Below, in pieces: positions 16,529 to 28,228 of a DNA stretch of 64,000 nucleotides. The notes under the pieces are model-generated. The model saw only the letters and a list, made by a program, of their open reading frames with translations. It did not search any database and was not told where the DNA came from. Each line of letters begins with the position of its first letter. Position 1 is the first letter of the stretch. The DNA is from Trichomonas vaginalis G3 (Eukaryota; Parabasalia; Trichomonadida; Trichomonadidae), in the NCBI RefSeq assembly GCF_026262505.1, contig NC_067204.1, positions 23,777,300 to 23,841,299 on the forward strand. Reading direction: 5' to 3'. The position numbers and the translations under genes are program-made.

Positions 16529-17584
16529 TTAATGAACAATTGAACTAAATGACTCAAACAAATCAGCCGATTTAGCAATTAACAAATCTATATCTTTTTC
16601 ATGATAACGTCTACGAAGTTTCTTGCAGATGCCGAGCTTCTCTCTTGTAATTATATTTCCGCCAGATCTATTAAGCATATTGGTGCAAAGAAGGATATCA
16701 TTTTGGCATACATTCTTCAGATAGCACTTTAACGGACGTAAATCGCATGCATTGTTCAAAAGATGGTTTGCAATAATCAATGAAGATAAAGCAATCACTG
16801 AAGGAGCATACGAACTGAAGTTCATATACAACAATGAAACTTCTGAATAAAATGATGCTATTGCGCTGAGTTTTGCAGATGCGTTAATTTTTTCGAGGAA
16901 GTACTTTAAGAAATAGTTGGCCGAAGCAGTCTGTATTTTGTAATCTACTGTTGTAAGAATATCGATTTCGGCCTGACGGAATTCAGCCTTTGTGTATTTT
17001 TGATGGCAGTTTTTTGTGAGAGGATCTAATGTTTCTATTGTATGAAAATCAACCTTTGAGCATATCCAAAGGCATGAGCATCCAATAAGCTGTAATTTTG
17101 ATAATGGAACATGTTTTTTGGATAAATATGTGTCCATTACCTTGAAGCATTGGAAGAGAGTTTCTGTATTGGTTGGATAACAAAATGAGAGATTGAACAG
17201 CCAGTCAGCAAGTAAAAATCTATATTGGCTAAATTTTGAACCTTGGACTTCGGCTATCAATCCATAGGGAATGATTTGTGATGTCTCTTCGTTCTGTAAT
17301 ACTTGAGCCATATCGTAATGAAATTCTTTTGGTTGGGCGATTGCTTTCTGATTCGGGATTGTAAAATCGTCTGGAAGATCGAAATCGCTGAATATGCAAT
17401 CATCGTCATCTTCATCATCACTATCAAGAATAATAGACGGATCACTATACTCATCATCTGATCTTGAATAATCTTTTCTTGTTTGCTGAAGAGCTATTGA
17501 GTGAATCATATCTGCTGAGCCACATTTAGGAAGTGAAAAGTTCGAAAATGTGTTTTCACTTGTGATGCCAATAGAATGTAGCAT
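16529..17584 (-). CDS. Cyclin (A/B-like cyclin box)
   Basis: A 351-aa protein with a cyclin N box at about residues 125-250: LLADWLFNLSFCYPTNTETL, YLSKKHVPLSKLQLIGCSCL and WICSKVD, followed by the helix with EIDILTTVDYKIQTASANYF. A cyclin C-like fold follows (FYSEVSLLYMNFSSYAPSVI). The N-terminus is acidic, with a DSDDEDDDD cluster. Cyclins bind and activate cyclin-dependent kinases, so a cell-cycle role is likely. An initiator-like TCA directly precedes the ATG (TTTCAGATG). No destruction box was identified with confidence. Confidence 0.85.
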   Translation of the reverse strand: MLHSIGITSENTFSNFSLPKCGSADMIHSIALQQTRKDYSRSDDEYSDPSIILDSDDEDDDDCIFSDFDLPDDFTIPNQKAIAQPKEFHYDMAQVLQNEETSQIIPYGLIAEVQGSKFSQYRFLLADWLFNLSFCYPTNTETLFQCFKVMDTYLSKKHVPLSKLQLIGCSCLWICSKVDFHTIETLDPLTKNCHQKYTKAEFRQAEIDILTTVDYKIQTASANYFLKYFLEKINASAKLSAIASFYSEVSLLYMNFSSYAPSVIALSSLIIANHLLNNACDLRPLKCYLKNVCQNDILLCTNMLNRSGGNIITREKLGICKKLRRRYHEKDIDLLIAKSADLFESFSSIVH

Positions 17585-18692
17585 CTGAAACGACTAAATA
17601 AACGCACTAAAAAAAATTTCATCAAAATTTCAAAATTTGAAGGCTAACGTATAGAATCTCAAATTTGCGCCAGTTATTTTCAAATGAGCTTACAGCGAAT
17701 TTTTAATATATGCTCTATGTAATGCAAAAATAACTTAAAAATGAAAAATAAACTTCCGCAATTTCAAAATTTCAAATGACAAAACGTACAATCGATCATA
17801 TTTATAAATTGAAACTCACATTAAAACATTGTACCTTGTTCCTTTTTATTAACAAATCGCAGTAATATTTCTATCTTAAGCTTGAAAATATAAAAATTGA
17901 AATAAAATTAGAATAAAAATAGTAATTTATTCTGAAATATTAAGAGAATCGGTCCTGTGTGCATAATGAACGCATGTTTCTATATCCATTTTATTTGACT
18001 CCGAATATCGATACAAAGATTTTCGATAATTTCGGGCATATTGCATGAAACTTGGCATGTATGAATGGCTCAATTATCTCTATTTTTTATTTTTCCTCAA
18101 AACTCTTTCATTGGACGTCTGCTCGAATCATTCGAAAAAAAAAACTTTTTAATAATTGGGAAGAAAACATTATGCATCCAAGGATGGAACGGATGAGAAG
18201 AATTATTTGTGCCGTCAATTTTATGAAATTTGATAAGTCAATTAAGAATGAAGAACTTCGAAGGCAAATTGTAAGATGATAAATGATTTTATGTTAGCTG
18301 AGATTATCCTAAGGCAAATAAAATGTATAGCAATGGTGTTCGAAACTGAATCAGCCTTTATAAGACCAATTCAAGGGATCTTTTTAAAATTATTTGAAAA
18401 TAAAGATGAAAAAACAAAATTAACTGAATGGAAGCGTTGTTTATCCATAAGGCTTATATAAACGCTTGGTCTTGAAGATACATATTCGAAATTAATTATT
18501 TTTTTCTGATTAATTCCAAACGAATGAATTCATATATTATTGAATTAGAATACTGATAAATAGAAGATAGATGAAATGTTGCTTTTCAATTTTCAAAATA
18601 CTAAAAATCAAATTTGGAAAATTTAAAATAAGTTCATGTCAACTAAAATTTTTATTAAAATAACATTAGATAATACGAAACTAAAAATAAAA
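17585..18692. other. Long intergenic region with weak open frames
   Basis: About 1.1 kb. Two adjacent plus-strand open frames (18052-18279 and 18276-18461) translate to basic, non-repetitive sequences that I do not recognise (for example MRRIICAVNFMKFDKSIKNE). They overlap by four bases and could be a decayed gene, but they lack a family match. The rest is AT-rich and contains the cyclin promoter side. Confidence 0.35.
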
Positions 18693-21600
18693 TTATGATT
18701 TGAACACTTGAGATCCTGTTGCATTGAAGACCGTTGGAGGAACAGTAACATAATAAGTCATCTGCTTGCCCTTACCCTTGAGGAATGTTTCACCGCGTTG
18801 TGTGACTTCGTAATTAGAACCCCTGATCAAATCGAAAGTTGCCTGAGAAATGTGGATGTGGTTAACTTCATCAGTACTTTGCAATCTAGCTGCAACATTG
18901 ATTGGATCGCCAATAATATCGAAAGCAGGCTTATCAGTACCTAAAACACCAGCGATGACTGGGCCACCAGTGTTGATACCGATTCTGATCTGTAAACTTG
19001 CATCCAACTTGATATTGACTTCATCTAAGATGCTGACGCACTCAATAGCGAATTGGATGACTTGTTCTGCATGTGATTCTGGTGGAGAATCGAGGTTGAA
19101 TAAACCTGCAGCAGCCATATAAATATCACCAATTAATTTGATCTTTGTGATCATTGTATGCTTAGCTGCCAATTTATCAATGCAAGCGAAGTAATAAGAC
19201 AAGTTTGCCATGATATCTTGTGGACTTAAGTTTGCAGCGTATTCTGAGAACTTGTTGATATCGATGAAGATGATTGTTGCTGATGGAACAACGAAAGAAA
19301 TATCTTTTTCGCCTCTGTTGAGTTGAACGACGATATCTCTTGGAAGGATCTGATACAATAACTTCTCTGATTTGGCTTTAGCTTCTTCAGCTGCCTTCTT
19401 CTGTTCAACTAAAGCTGTCTGATCTCTTAAAATGACAACAAATGAGCTGACATCTGTATCCTTCTCTTTCTTCATTCCGATGATTGTTGCGTGAACAGGG
19501 ATATCCTTAGAAGCATCAGAAACAACTGTGTAATCATCTTCATAGAAGCTTGATGACTGACCTGTCTTCATTTGTTCCATCTTCTGGGAAACCTTTTCCA
19601 TATCAATTGTTGCGAAGAAGGATGAAACATTTTGACCTAAGATCTGTTCAGGTGTGTATCCTAACAATGTTGAAACGGAGTTATTGACAATTTCAACAAC
19701 GCCTAAAAGGTTTGTGCAAAAGATTGGGTCGTTTGCATTCCTGATGATTAATCCTTCTGTGGATAATCTATCATCTTTTTCTTGATCCTTTCCTTTCAAG
19801 AATATCTTTGAGAACTTCTTGTTGTTGAGTAAAGCGTATGGAGAGAATCTTTTTAGAACAAATATGGTGGCTTTATATGCACTTGCTCTGTTGTTGTAAT
19901 AAGCAGCAATTACAATAACGAAAATTATTGAAAGAACAACTAAAACAGCAGCGCAAATGTAAAACATTGTCATGATCTTATCGTATTGTTTCTGAGCCAA
20001 TACTAAAAGTCTTTGGGTTACTTGGAACATTCTCTCAAATAGATAAGCATTGGCGATATTGATTGCGTTTGCAACAACTTCTACGTTTAATGACTTATTT
20101 GACATGAAATCTTGAAGAATTGTATCGATATAGTTTGAGAAAATAGAAATTTGCTGATGGATAGAAACTTTGCCGTAATAGTCTGCTGGATCATCTGTTT
20201 CTGATGTTATTTCCTGGTTAATAATGTTCAAATTATCTAGTTCAGAATCGAAACCTTGGCAAGGAACTGTTTCGTTTGTTCCATCGATTAAAGAATTCTC
20301 TGCTTCAACTAAATATCCTGAAAGGGTCTTTAACATCTTATAAATCAATTCACGATTCGTGTAAATATAAGACCTTGCAATGCCTTTCTTTGCAACTGAT
20401 GTTGCAATTAAGTTAAGAGTTTCTGCAGCCAATGACAACCTTGCTGATGCATATCTGTTCCAGCCATTAATGTTAATGATGTTTGTGTTTGCATTAACGA
20501 CAAATCTGCATCCAATTAATGTCATGATTAAGAAGATCACAGATATAATGCCAATAACAACGATGTATACAATACTTGCTTTTGATTTCGTATGCATTTC
20601 TGCCATTCTTTGATCTTCGGTGCCACTTTGAATTAAAATCATTTCCTTGGCCTCAGCCTTTGCTTTGTTGTCGAAGCTTTTGATGATTTCAACAATCTGT
20701 TTCAATGACTTTAATGTGAGGAAATGAATGATAATGAATGGGCAGAAGGCAATAAAGAATGTGATAACTGGAACAAGGATTGAAACAAATGCGAAGAATG
20801 ATTTCAAGCCTTCACCTTTTTGATTTTGGAAAACAGAAATATTTCCAAAAATTTCATTAGAACCGATGAAGATTGACTTGAAATTCAATGACACTTCGCA
20901 TGTGGCCGGGCTTGTCATCAAATATTTGGCTGATTTCTCTCCAGAAAATTCTCTTTGATTGACAAGTGTTCCTGCCATTAAAGTACTAAGTGATGCAGGT
21001 GAATAAACTGGTTGGCCGTTAATCGTAACAGGAAGGGCGTAAGGAATTGTAACTCCCGGTGCAATTGGAAGTGCAGGAGTATACATGCATGATGCAACCA
21101 ATTGCTCAGGATTCATAAGAACGCTAGCAATCTTGAAAACATCTGTGCCTTTAAGGGCCAAATCCGATAAAATTTCTGTGAATTGGTCAAGGTTCTTTGA
21201 AGCATGTGCTGTAAGATTAACTGTTGGGACGATGAGGTTTTCAAATAAGTTAACGTAAAGATAGTGATCTTTTGGTTGGATTCCCTTCAAAACTTCCATA
21301 TATTTATCCATTACATCGTTGGCTTTGGCATATGAAAAGATGATGTGGATGTTGGAGAGAGCAAGGTAGAATCTTGTCTTCGAAATTGAATCAAGCTGGT
21401 CCATGGACTGAACCATATCTTCGAGCATCATACTTGATGAAACGTTGCCAAAAACGAAGCATGCAATGACGTAAATAACAACAAAAGTAGCAACAGGAAC
21501 CAAAACTTTAATTGACCTTGGAAGTTTGTTTTCAAGAGTTCTATGCAATGCAAGTCTTGTTCTTGAGAGTGTAATAGTCTGTTTGCCGACGTATTCTTCG

Positions 21601-23441
21601 AGTTCTGCATCTAAAGCTTCGTCATTCATTGTTGACTGGAATGAACCTTGACTGTTACTGTTGGTGTTGGTGCTGTTGCTTTGGCTTCCCTTTGGATCAT
21701 TAAGCTTCTTCTTGATAACACCGCCTTGTAAATCAAGGATCTTCTGGGTAAGATATTTCGGAAATGCAACAACCATGGATCTGAAAGAGTGATCGACAGA
21801 GAAACTGTTACCCATTTCGATAACTTGCTGTCTGTGCTTCATTTTAAGGCCTTCTGGGAAATCGCATTCGCATTCAATCAAATATCTTGTGTATTCTTCG
21901 CAGAACTTTGGATTGTTTGGTGATCCTAAAAGAGCTTCTTTCCAGATGGCGCGAGCAGATTGTGCAGATGCAGCAAGTTGTTCAAAATAATGTGGCTCAA
22001 GTGCGGAGTTGTCTATCGCACCTTTGGTAAGCATCTCGCAATGGCGGCTCATTGTCTTTAATTCAATCAGTTTAAGTTTCGATGCCGTTGAAACTGAGAA
22101 TTGTCTTAATGTTTTCACAGCATCAACTTGATAAAGAAGGAAGCGGGTTGATGGTTTCAGTTTCCTCCTCTTAAGGATAATACGCTGGATTTTATTCTGA
22201 AGGCGTGTTTCCTTTGGGAAGAAATTCAAAATCTGTAAACTTGTAGCGAGAATCGTTTCAGATTCATGATGATCCACAATAAAATTCATTAATGTCCAAT
22301 TGTAGAAGTTCGGAAGACAGTTTTGGAAAGCAAGTCTGAGATATAATAAAGCCTTATCGGGATTAGTGTCGATTCCGAGTTGTGTGTAATACTCGTTTGC
22401 TTCATCTTGATTCTTAATTTCTTCTGCTATCGATTTGACGATACTTTTCTCACGAAAAATGAAAAATATCATAAAAGCTGGAATTGTACCCATGAAACCT
22501 ACCAAAGCGGCAAGTAGTGGAACTGCATAGTGTATGTTCTGATAGAATGTAGCAACAAACATGATGGCATCTGCTAGTAAGCAACCAACATACCACCCAA
22601 CACCCATACTGTTTGTTAGCAGATCGATAAATGGAATTTTCATGAGCATGTAACCCATAAGGTAGGCAAAAATAGCAAAATGAATGACTAATGCAAATAA
22701 AAATGCCCAATACTCGAAAAGAAGTAAAACGAAGAATGGGATAAGAATAACATTCATTGTAATGATAACGAGTGTCATGATTGTTGGATCAAAGTTTAAA
22801 AGCGGGGAAATATTAATCCAAACGGATTTTGCAGCAAATTCCTGAACCATTGTGAAAGAATATGATTCATATGCATCTGAAAGAATGAATAGAACAAAAG
22901 CTATTATTGTCCTTGGATCTCTGTCGCCTTTTGCAATTGCATAAAAAGACTCACCCAAGCCGATAATAACTGGGCAGAGGGTAGCAACAAGGATTGTTTC
23001 GAAATAGAATCTAATTGGGAAATTTAAGAACTTTATGAATTTCCTCTTGACCCTATAATAGCCCATTTGGAATCGAATCATTATCATAGAGATCAAATTG
23101 ATGACGAAGATAACTGTTGAAACTACAAGAAATCCTATAGGCTTTGTTGGGTGCGGTACGTAAAATAATATGGTTTTAAGCTACTTCAATAAGGGAAGTG
23201 ATTCGTATTGGTCCCAATATCTGCAAAAAGGCCAAACGGAGACGAAAAGCACCTGTACGAAGAATATTGTAAGGAAGGGGTAGACAACAGGAATTGGGAT
23301 TTTAACTTGTTGAAACATTGTTGAAAATAAAGGAAATGTTTCATCGATAAACTTAGTGCCTTTCGAAATATCGAGAGCTTGATTAGTTGATTCTGTAGAA
23401 ATGGATGCTGAAACAGTCGGATTTTGTTGATTCGCAGCCAT
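18693..23441 (-). CDS. Large membrane adenylyl/guanylyl cyclase with PAS domain, one in-frame TAG
   Basis: A class III nucleotide cyclase of trichomonad type, about 1,581 residues. The N-terminal half has many transmembrane helices in clusters. Further helices bracket two large extracytoplasmic loops, then comes a PAS domain (NDPIFCTNLLGVVEIVNNSV, then GYTPEQILGQNV) and a C-terminal catalytic domain. The catalytic domain shows FIDINKFSEYA and KLIGDIYMAAAG (the two metal-binding aspartates), RIGINTGGPVIAGVLG, and FDIIGDPINVAARLQ. It makes cAMP (or cGMP) from ATP or GTP at a membrane. The frame is continuous except for one TAG at 23181-23183, 87 codons in. The reading after it (KTILFYVPHPTKPIGFLVV) is sensible coding sequence, so this is a sequencing error, a polymorphic nonsense allele, or read-through. 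Confidence 0.9.
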
Positions 23442-24730
23442 TCCTTAAAAAATAAATTAAAATTGATAAAATCTCAGAAAAAAAATAAATAACGAATTAT
23501 ATAATCATTCAAATAAATTTTGAAAATATTGGGGAAAAATTAGTGCTTGAAGACCATACATGTGAAATGTTATATATGGTTGAATTGAAAGAACGCATAT
23601 TGAAAAAAACTCATAAAAAGGAAGAATTTACTGTCAATCATAGTGCATTTAAATTATTGAATTTTATTAATTTGAACGTTATAAAAATTGAATACAGTTT
23701 TTGATATTATAGGGAAATTATAATAGAGAATAATAAGATATTTATAACCTTTAGTTTAAAAAAAATGGATTGAATGATATGGAATAATTGAGAGTAAAGT
23801 ACGAGTTTATATTTGATATGATTATGACCAAGTTTTGTGCTATAATATCTGGGAATTTTCTTTTTCTTTCAAAAAATAAACTATTTAAAAGGATAATTTT
23901 TATAAATATCAACATTGTATTTCACATCATTTTTAATACAAAATTGGTTTCATAAATTATAAAAATATAAAATAAAAAGTGGATTAAAAAATGAAAATTA
24001 GTATTGTGAGTTGAAAAGAGATTCATGATCGTATAATCATTTTCAATACAAAATATAACTTTTGTTAATCAACGATAATGATCGTATGGATTTAGTTCTC
24101 AAAAATTAATTTCTTTAAATATTAAAAGAAAAAGTTATGGTTATGGTAATAACTTCAAAATTTATTGGAAATAATGTAATAGTTTACAAATTGCTATTGT
24201 CATTATAGAATTATTAAGCATACAGAAGCAACAAGAATTTAATGATTAACACAAATAATTAAATTAATTGTAATTCTTCGATGATTAATCTTTTTCGAAG
24301 ACTGAAATCTTATTAAGGGCGCGTCTTCATCATATTTTTATTAATCCCATCTATTTTGGTTATTGATTTTCAACTCTTTTTTGGTACATCAATTTTAGAC
24401 GAAATTTTTGTTGCCTTCATAAATTTGAATACTATTCAATTTATGATTTAACGATTCATATTGATTGATTGTTTAAACAATGTACATCGAAATTTATCTT
24501 TTTAAAGCCGATTTCATAAATTTACTCTCAAAATTCCGATTATTGCAAGAATTTGTTTTGTAGAACCTTCTTTAGCATAATTATCCAACTTTCTAATTAT
24601 TATTGTCACCTTTTTGGCATTTCGAGTTCATTTTATTTATTTTCTCTTATTATAATTATAAAACTCATATTCTATTTAACAATTATATTTTTCAAAAAAT
24701 TCAATAAGTACTGTAGCAAAAAAAAGTTGT
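23442..24730. other. 1.3-kb AT-rich intergenic region
   Basis: Divergent spacer between the cyclase and the CAP-protein genes, very rich in A and T. No convincing open frame, repeat or RNA gene was found. It must hold both promoters: ATTCAATAAG at about 24699 is an initiator-like candidate for the CAP gene. Confidence 0.5.
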
Positions 24731-25837
24731 ATGTCATTGTTTATTTTAGCTTTAACATCATATAACCATTCTAAATACAATCTGCGTTCCGAAGTATGTT
24801 CAAGGTTTCAAACCGATTTCCTTGTTGAAGATTACGCTACTTATTATCCTACTTTATCAAGATCTGCGGATAATTGTGCAATTCCTCAATATGATGAAAC
24901 TACAGACTCTACAAATGCATTGAAAGTACTTAACTATTTACGTTATCTTAATGGTTTACAGGATACTTCAATAGATAATTCTAAACGCGAAGATGTTTGC
25001 AAATGTGCTGCATATATGCTTCAAAACAATGATGTTTCTCATACTCCAAGCTCTTCAAAGAAATGTTATTCGTCAGAGGCATATACTGGATGTTCCAAAT
25101 CGAATTTGAACCGCCTTCAATTTAAGGCTACTTCCGCAACATCTGTCATGTATTACTATTGGGATGAAGGTGTATCTACTCTTGGTCATCGACTTCATGT
25201 TACTCGTCAAAATTTGCTCAAAACAACATTCTGCGGTGCCATATATGATGAGCAGGGAAGCACATATCAAGCAATGGGAGTTAACCTTTATCGTGGCATA
25301 AGTCAAAAAAATCCAAATATAATTGCTGTTCCACCTCCTGGCCCAGTTCCATTGCACATTTTGCAATATCAATCATTTGCAGGTCATAAATCTGGTAATT
25401 GGTTGACATGGTTTAGTGTTTCTGGACAAAATTATGATAAAGACAAACCAGGTAAAGTTGAAGTTTGGAATGACTTTAAGAAACTCGATATTAGCTATGA
25501 AACTCTTGAAAAGCAACTAAATATTTATTACACTACCAAATATAAATTTAATTCAGGAGGATTTGAATCCAATAAGCTTTATTGGATCAAATATACAAAT
25601 GGAGATTACGAATACAGATATTGGACATATCCAACAGATTGTGATTTTCAAGTAGCCGATTCAGAGATCGACAGATTACTTCAACTCCAACCAGAATGCA
25701 TGATGGATGGCTGTGAAAGACCATTTGATCCTCCAATACAGCCAGATAACCCAGATGTTAACAAGACAACAGATAATAATTCCACGAACAATAACAATAA
25801 TCCTGACCCAGCAAATCCGAATAATCTGTTTGCATAA
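24731..25837 (+). CDS. CAP/SCP-superfamily secreted protein
   Basis: A 368-aa protein with a CAP (CRISP/antigen 5/PR-1) domain at about residues 60-190. It starts STNALKVLNYLRYLNGLQDT, then CKCAAYMLQNNDVSHTPSSS and KKCYSSEAYTGC, followed by the DEGVSTLGHRLHV stretch and FCGAIYD. Cysteines suggest disulfides. The extreme N-terminus (MSLFILALTSYN) is a short hydrophobic stretch that could be a signal peptide. The C-terminal tail is Pro/Asn-rich and disordered (NNSTNNNNNPDPANPN). CAP proteins are secreted and bind lipids or have defence or adhesion roles; trichomonads have a large CAP family. Confidence 0.85.
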   Translation: MSLFILALTSYNHSKYNLRSEVCSRFQTDFLVEDYATYYPTLSRSADNCAIPQYDETTDSTNALKVLNYLRYLNGLQDTSIDNSKREDVCKCAAYMLQNNDVSHTPSSSKKCYSSEAYTGCSKSNLNRLQFKATSATSVMYYYWDEGVSTLGHRLHVTRQNLLKTTFCGAIYDEQGSTYQAMGVNLYRGISQKNPNIIAVPPPGPVPLHILQYQSFAGHKSGNWLTWFSVSGQNYDKDKPGKVEVWNDFKKLDISYETLEKQLNIYYTTKYKFNSGGFESNKLYWIKYTNGDYEYRYWTYPTDCDFQVADSEIDRLLQLQPECMMDGCERPFDPPIQPDNPDVNKTTDNNSTNNNNNPDPANPNNLFA

Positions 25838-26636
25838 AATATACACTGATGTGGAATTGTGAAAAAATGATACTCCATTCATAATATCAATTTAAATGTT
25901 TTTAGCATCATTTTTCTTCCAACTCAGTAAAACTATATCAAAATTATTTCACTGTTTACGAAATGGGCTATATGCTATTTGGGAATTGGATACTCTTTAG
26001 AGGAAAGACCAAAGATTGAACAAATTCAATACACAGCTGAACAAAAGATGCACGATGGTAAATGGTAAAGATCTTGAATCAATATGGTAATTGTTTTTTG
26101 GTATCAAAATTTTTCATGCTTATGTGATACAAAAAGATTTGCCCATTATTTTGATAAAACTATTTGAGATATATCGCAATTTTTCATTCAAATGCACCAG
26201 ATTATAGCAATTGCCTGACACACATATCCACATATGTTTGAAATCATTATATTATGAAGAACATAAAATAAGACAGCATAATTCAATAAAAAGTTTACAA
26301 AGTCATGAACAACTAGCATCACAGTGAAGAAAAATATTTACTCACCTACAGATAAGAATAGTGCCGTTTAATTTGATTGTGGATCAATTAATTGCTATAC
26401 ACGTCTTAAACAATTGTCATGATTTTGTAATGTGTCTTGAATATTCGATTAATGTATTTATACTACATAGAACTATTCAATCAGGATTTTGTAAGACATC
26501 CAAAATTTTAGTCAGACAATAAAATTTTTCATCAAACAAAAAAAACTATTATATTTTGGACTACAATATTAGTAGATGAGAAGAACAATTTTGCCAAAAT
26601 TCATAAGTTAGGTGAGGTGACCGTTAACTTTATTAT
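25838..26636. other. AT-rich spacer
   Basis: About 800 bp. A short plus-strand reading near 25955-26070 (SLEERPKIEQIQYTAEQKMH) looks protein-like but has no start and no family match, so it may be a relic. Otherwise nothing is seen. Confidence 0.35.
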
Positions 26637-27278
26637 ATGACTATTTGTCTGTCACTTTTTTGTTACTTCATTTTAACGATGAGTATCGCTTCTGAAACAA
26701 AAACATTCATTCAGAACTATATTAAAACTACAGTTAACGGTTCATCTTTAAACTTATTTTACTACGATGAGGCTACTATTATCAGATTAGATTCTAGAGG
26801 TGAATCAGTTGGAATCTATAAGGAAAAGAAAGAGATTGTTACAATTCCTAACACATCAAGAATTAGCCTTATGAGTGCACATGAGTCACCAAGTGGCGAT
26901 CAGTCAATCCTTGTTCTCAAGGGTAAAATGGTTATTGGAGAAATTTCATACCTTTACGTCCAGAACTTAGAGATCAAGAAAGAGAATGGAAGATTCAAAA
27001 TATTAAAGGATAGTTTAGTTACATTAGAAGCTACTGAATTTGGTAGCAATAATTTCATCATTGACCAGACAAAGAGAGAAAATAGACCAAGAAGAGAGGA
27101 ACAGCCAAAGAAGGAAGAGGCCCCAAAGGCTGAGGAGAAACCAAAGAAGGAAGAAAAGCCAAAGAGGGAAGAAAAACCAAAGAAAGAGGATAAGCCAAAG
27201 AAGGAAGAAAAGCCAAAGAAGGATGAAAAGCCTGCAAAGAAGCCAGATTTTAGTGAATGGCATCCAGGCAAAAATTAA
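26637..27278 (+). CDS. Secreted protein with KPKKEE repeat tail, 213 aa
   Basis: Residues 1-19 (MTICLSLFCYFILTMSIAS) form a clear signal peptide. Residues 20-140 are a compact domain of unknown family with alternating beta-type segments (LNLFYYDEATIIRLDSRGES, MVIGEISYLYVQNLEI). Residues 147-200 are a degenerate hexapeptide array based on KPKKEE/KPKREE, highly charged, ending in DFSEWHPGKN. It is probably exported and the tail may be an extended or ligand-binding segment. The repeat is also a low-complexity DNA repeat, so its length may vary between strains. Confidence 0.75.
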   Translation: MTICLSLFCYFILTMSIASETKTFIQNYIKTTVNGSSLNLFYYDEATIIRLDSRGESVGIYKEKKEIVTIPNTSRISLMSAHESPSGDQSILVLKGKMVIGEISYLYVQNLEIKKENGRFKILKDSLVTLEATEFGSNNFIIDQTKRENRPRREEQPKKEEAPKAEEKPKKEEKPKREEKPKKEDKPKKEEKPKKDEKPAKKPDFSEWHPGKN

Positions 27279-27457
27279 CCATTGATCTAATAAAAATAAA
27301 GGTATACTTACTTATTATTAGATAGTTTTAATCAATAAATCTGTTTCAAAAACTTAAATATAAAATCAAATTATGGAAAATAATGTTTTCGTGGTAAATT
27401 AATTAATAATCAAATAAAACGAGAGTAAATTTGTGTCAAAACTGTTTGTATTTCGAA

Positions 27458-28228
27458 TTATTTGGATGGAGGGAAAATTTTCTTTGCAAAATCTTGTACA
27501 ATCTTGATATACTCTTGTTTATGATCATGATATAGCATAACATGATCGGAATCTTCCCAAAACTTTGCTTCTACATGAGCTCCTGCTTTTCTTGCATTTT
27601 CTATGTATCTAACTACATCTTCATGCTTTATAATGTAATCTTTAGTTGATGATAAGCTTAACTGTGGGCATGTTGGAGGATTTGCGTAAGCAGAACTAAT
27701 TTTATATTGAGCTCTCGCGTTATGATTCTTTGATAGATTCAAAAATAGATTAAATGGTGGAATTAATACTGCAGACAATGCATTTGCCAAAAATGGTGAC
27801 TTAGGGAAAATTGATTTTGCAAATGCTTTATGATAGATGTTTTTAGGCGATGTTCCTGGTGATGAATCCCATACTATAGCTTTAACGTTGATATTTGGCT
27901 TGTAGTGAATGCAATCTGGTTCCATTAATGAATCGAGAAAAGATGAAGCGCCGTTTAATGAAAATATATGGCACAAAACATCTCTATTTTTGGCAGCTTC
28001 GTACATTTCTTCAAATTTTTTATGGTCATCTTTGAGATTTAAAATGGACATATAAGATTGAACCATTGACTTGTATTCTAATCCTATTCCATTGTAAATT
28101 TTCTTAAACGAGTTCATATGGTATGGTTTTGCACCTAACCAACCAAATGCTAACACTAAGGGTTTACGAGATGCGATCATTGACACTTTTCCCAAAAAAT
28201 TTTGTTCAAAATTTTGATAAAATCTCAT
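27458..28228 (-). CDS. TMEM53/DUF829-like alpha/beta hydrolase
   Basis: A 256-aa protein. KPLVLAFGWLGAKPYHMNSF is the first strand and turn of the DUF829 (TMEM53) fold. HIFSLNGASSFLDSLM carries the nucleophile elbow with the likely catalytic Ser. AIVWDSSPG is the next strand, and a late D plus SDHVMLYHDHKQEY supplies the candidate acid and His of the triad. Length fits the family. Substrate unknown; relatives are on nuclear or ER membranes, though no transmembrane helix is obvious here. An initiator-like TCACACC lies about 12 bases before the ATG. Confidence 0.85.
   Translation of the reverse strand: MRFYQNFEQNFLGKVSMIASRKPLVLAFGWLGAKPYHMNSFKKIYNGIGLEYKSMVQSYMSILNLKDDHKKFEEMYEAAKNRDVLCHIFSLNGASSFLDSLMEPDCIHYKPNINVKAIVWDSSPGTSPKNIYHKAFAKSIFPKSPFLANALSAVLIPPFNLFLNLSKNHNARAQYKISSAYANPPTCPQLSLSSTKDYIIKHEDVVRYIENARKAGAHVEAKFWEDSDHVMLYHDHKQEYIKIVQDFAKKIFPPSK

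Noticed and set aside
18052-18461. Two small plus-strand open frames between cyclin and cyclase
   Set aside because: Overlapping by four bases but with no recognisable domain; kept only as a low-confidence note.
23160-23190. An intron explaining the in-frame TAG of the cyclase
   Set aside because: No trichomonad-type splice signals (GTATGT start, ACTAACACACAG end) are present and the frame is continuous across the site.
26954-27285. Antisense and other-frame open frames over the KPKKEE repeats
   Set aside because: Shadow frames of a Lys/Glu repeat (Phe/Leu-rich or Arg/Lys-rich), no independent support.
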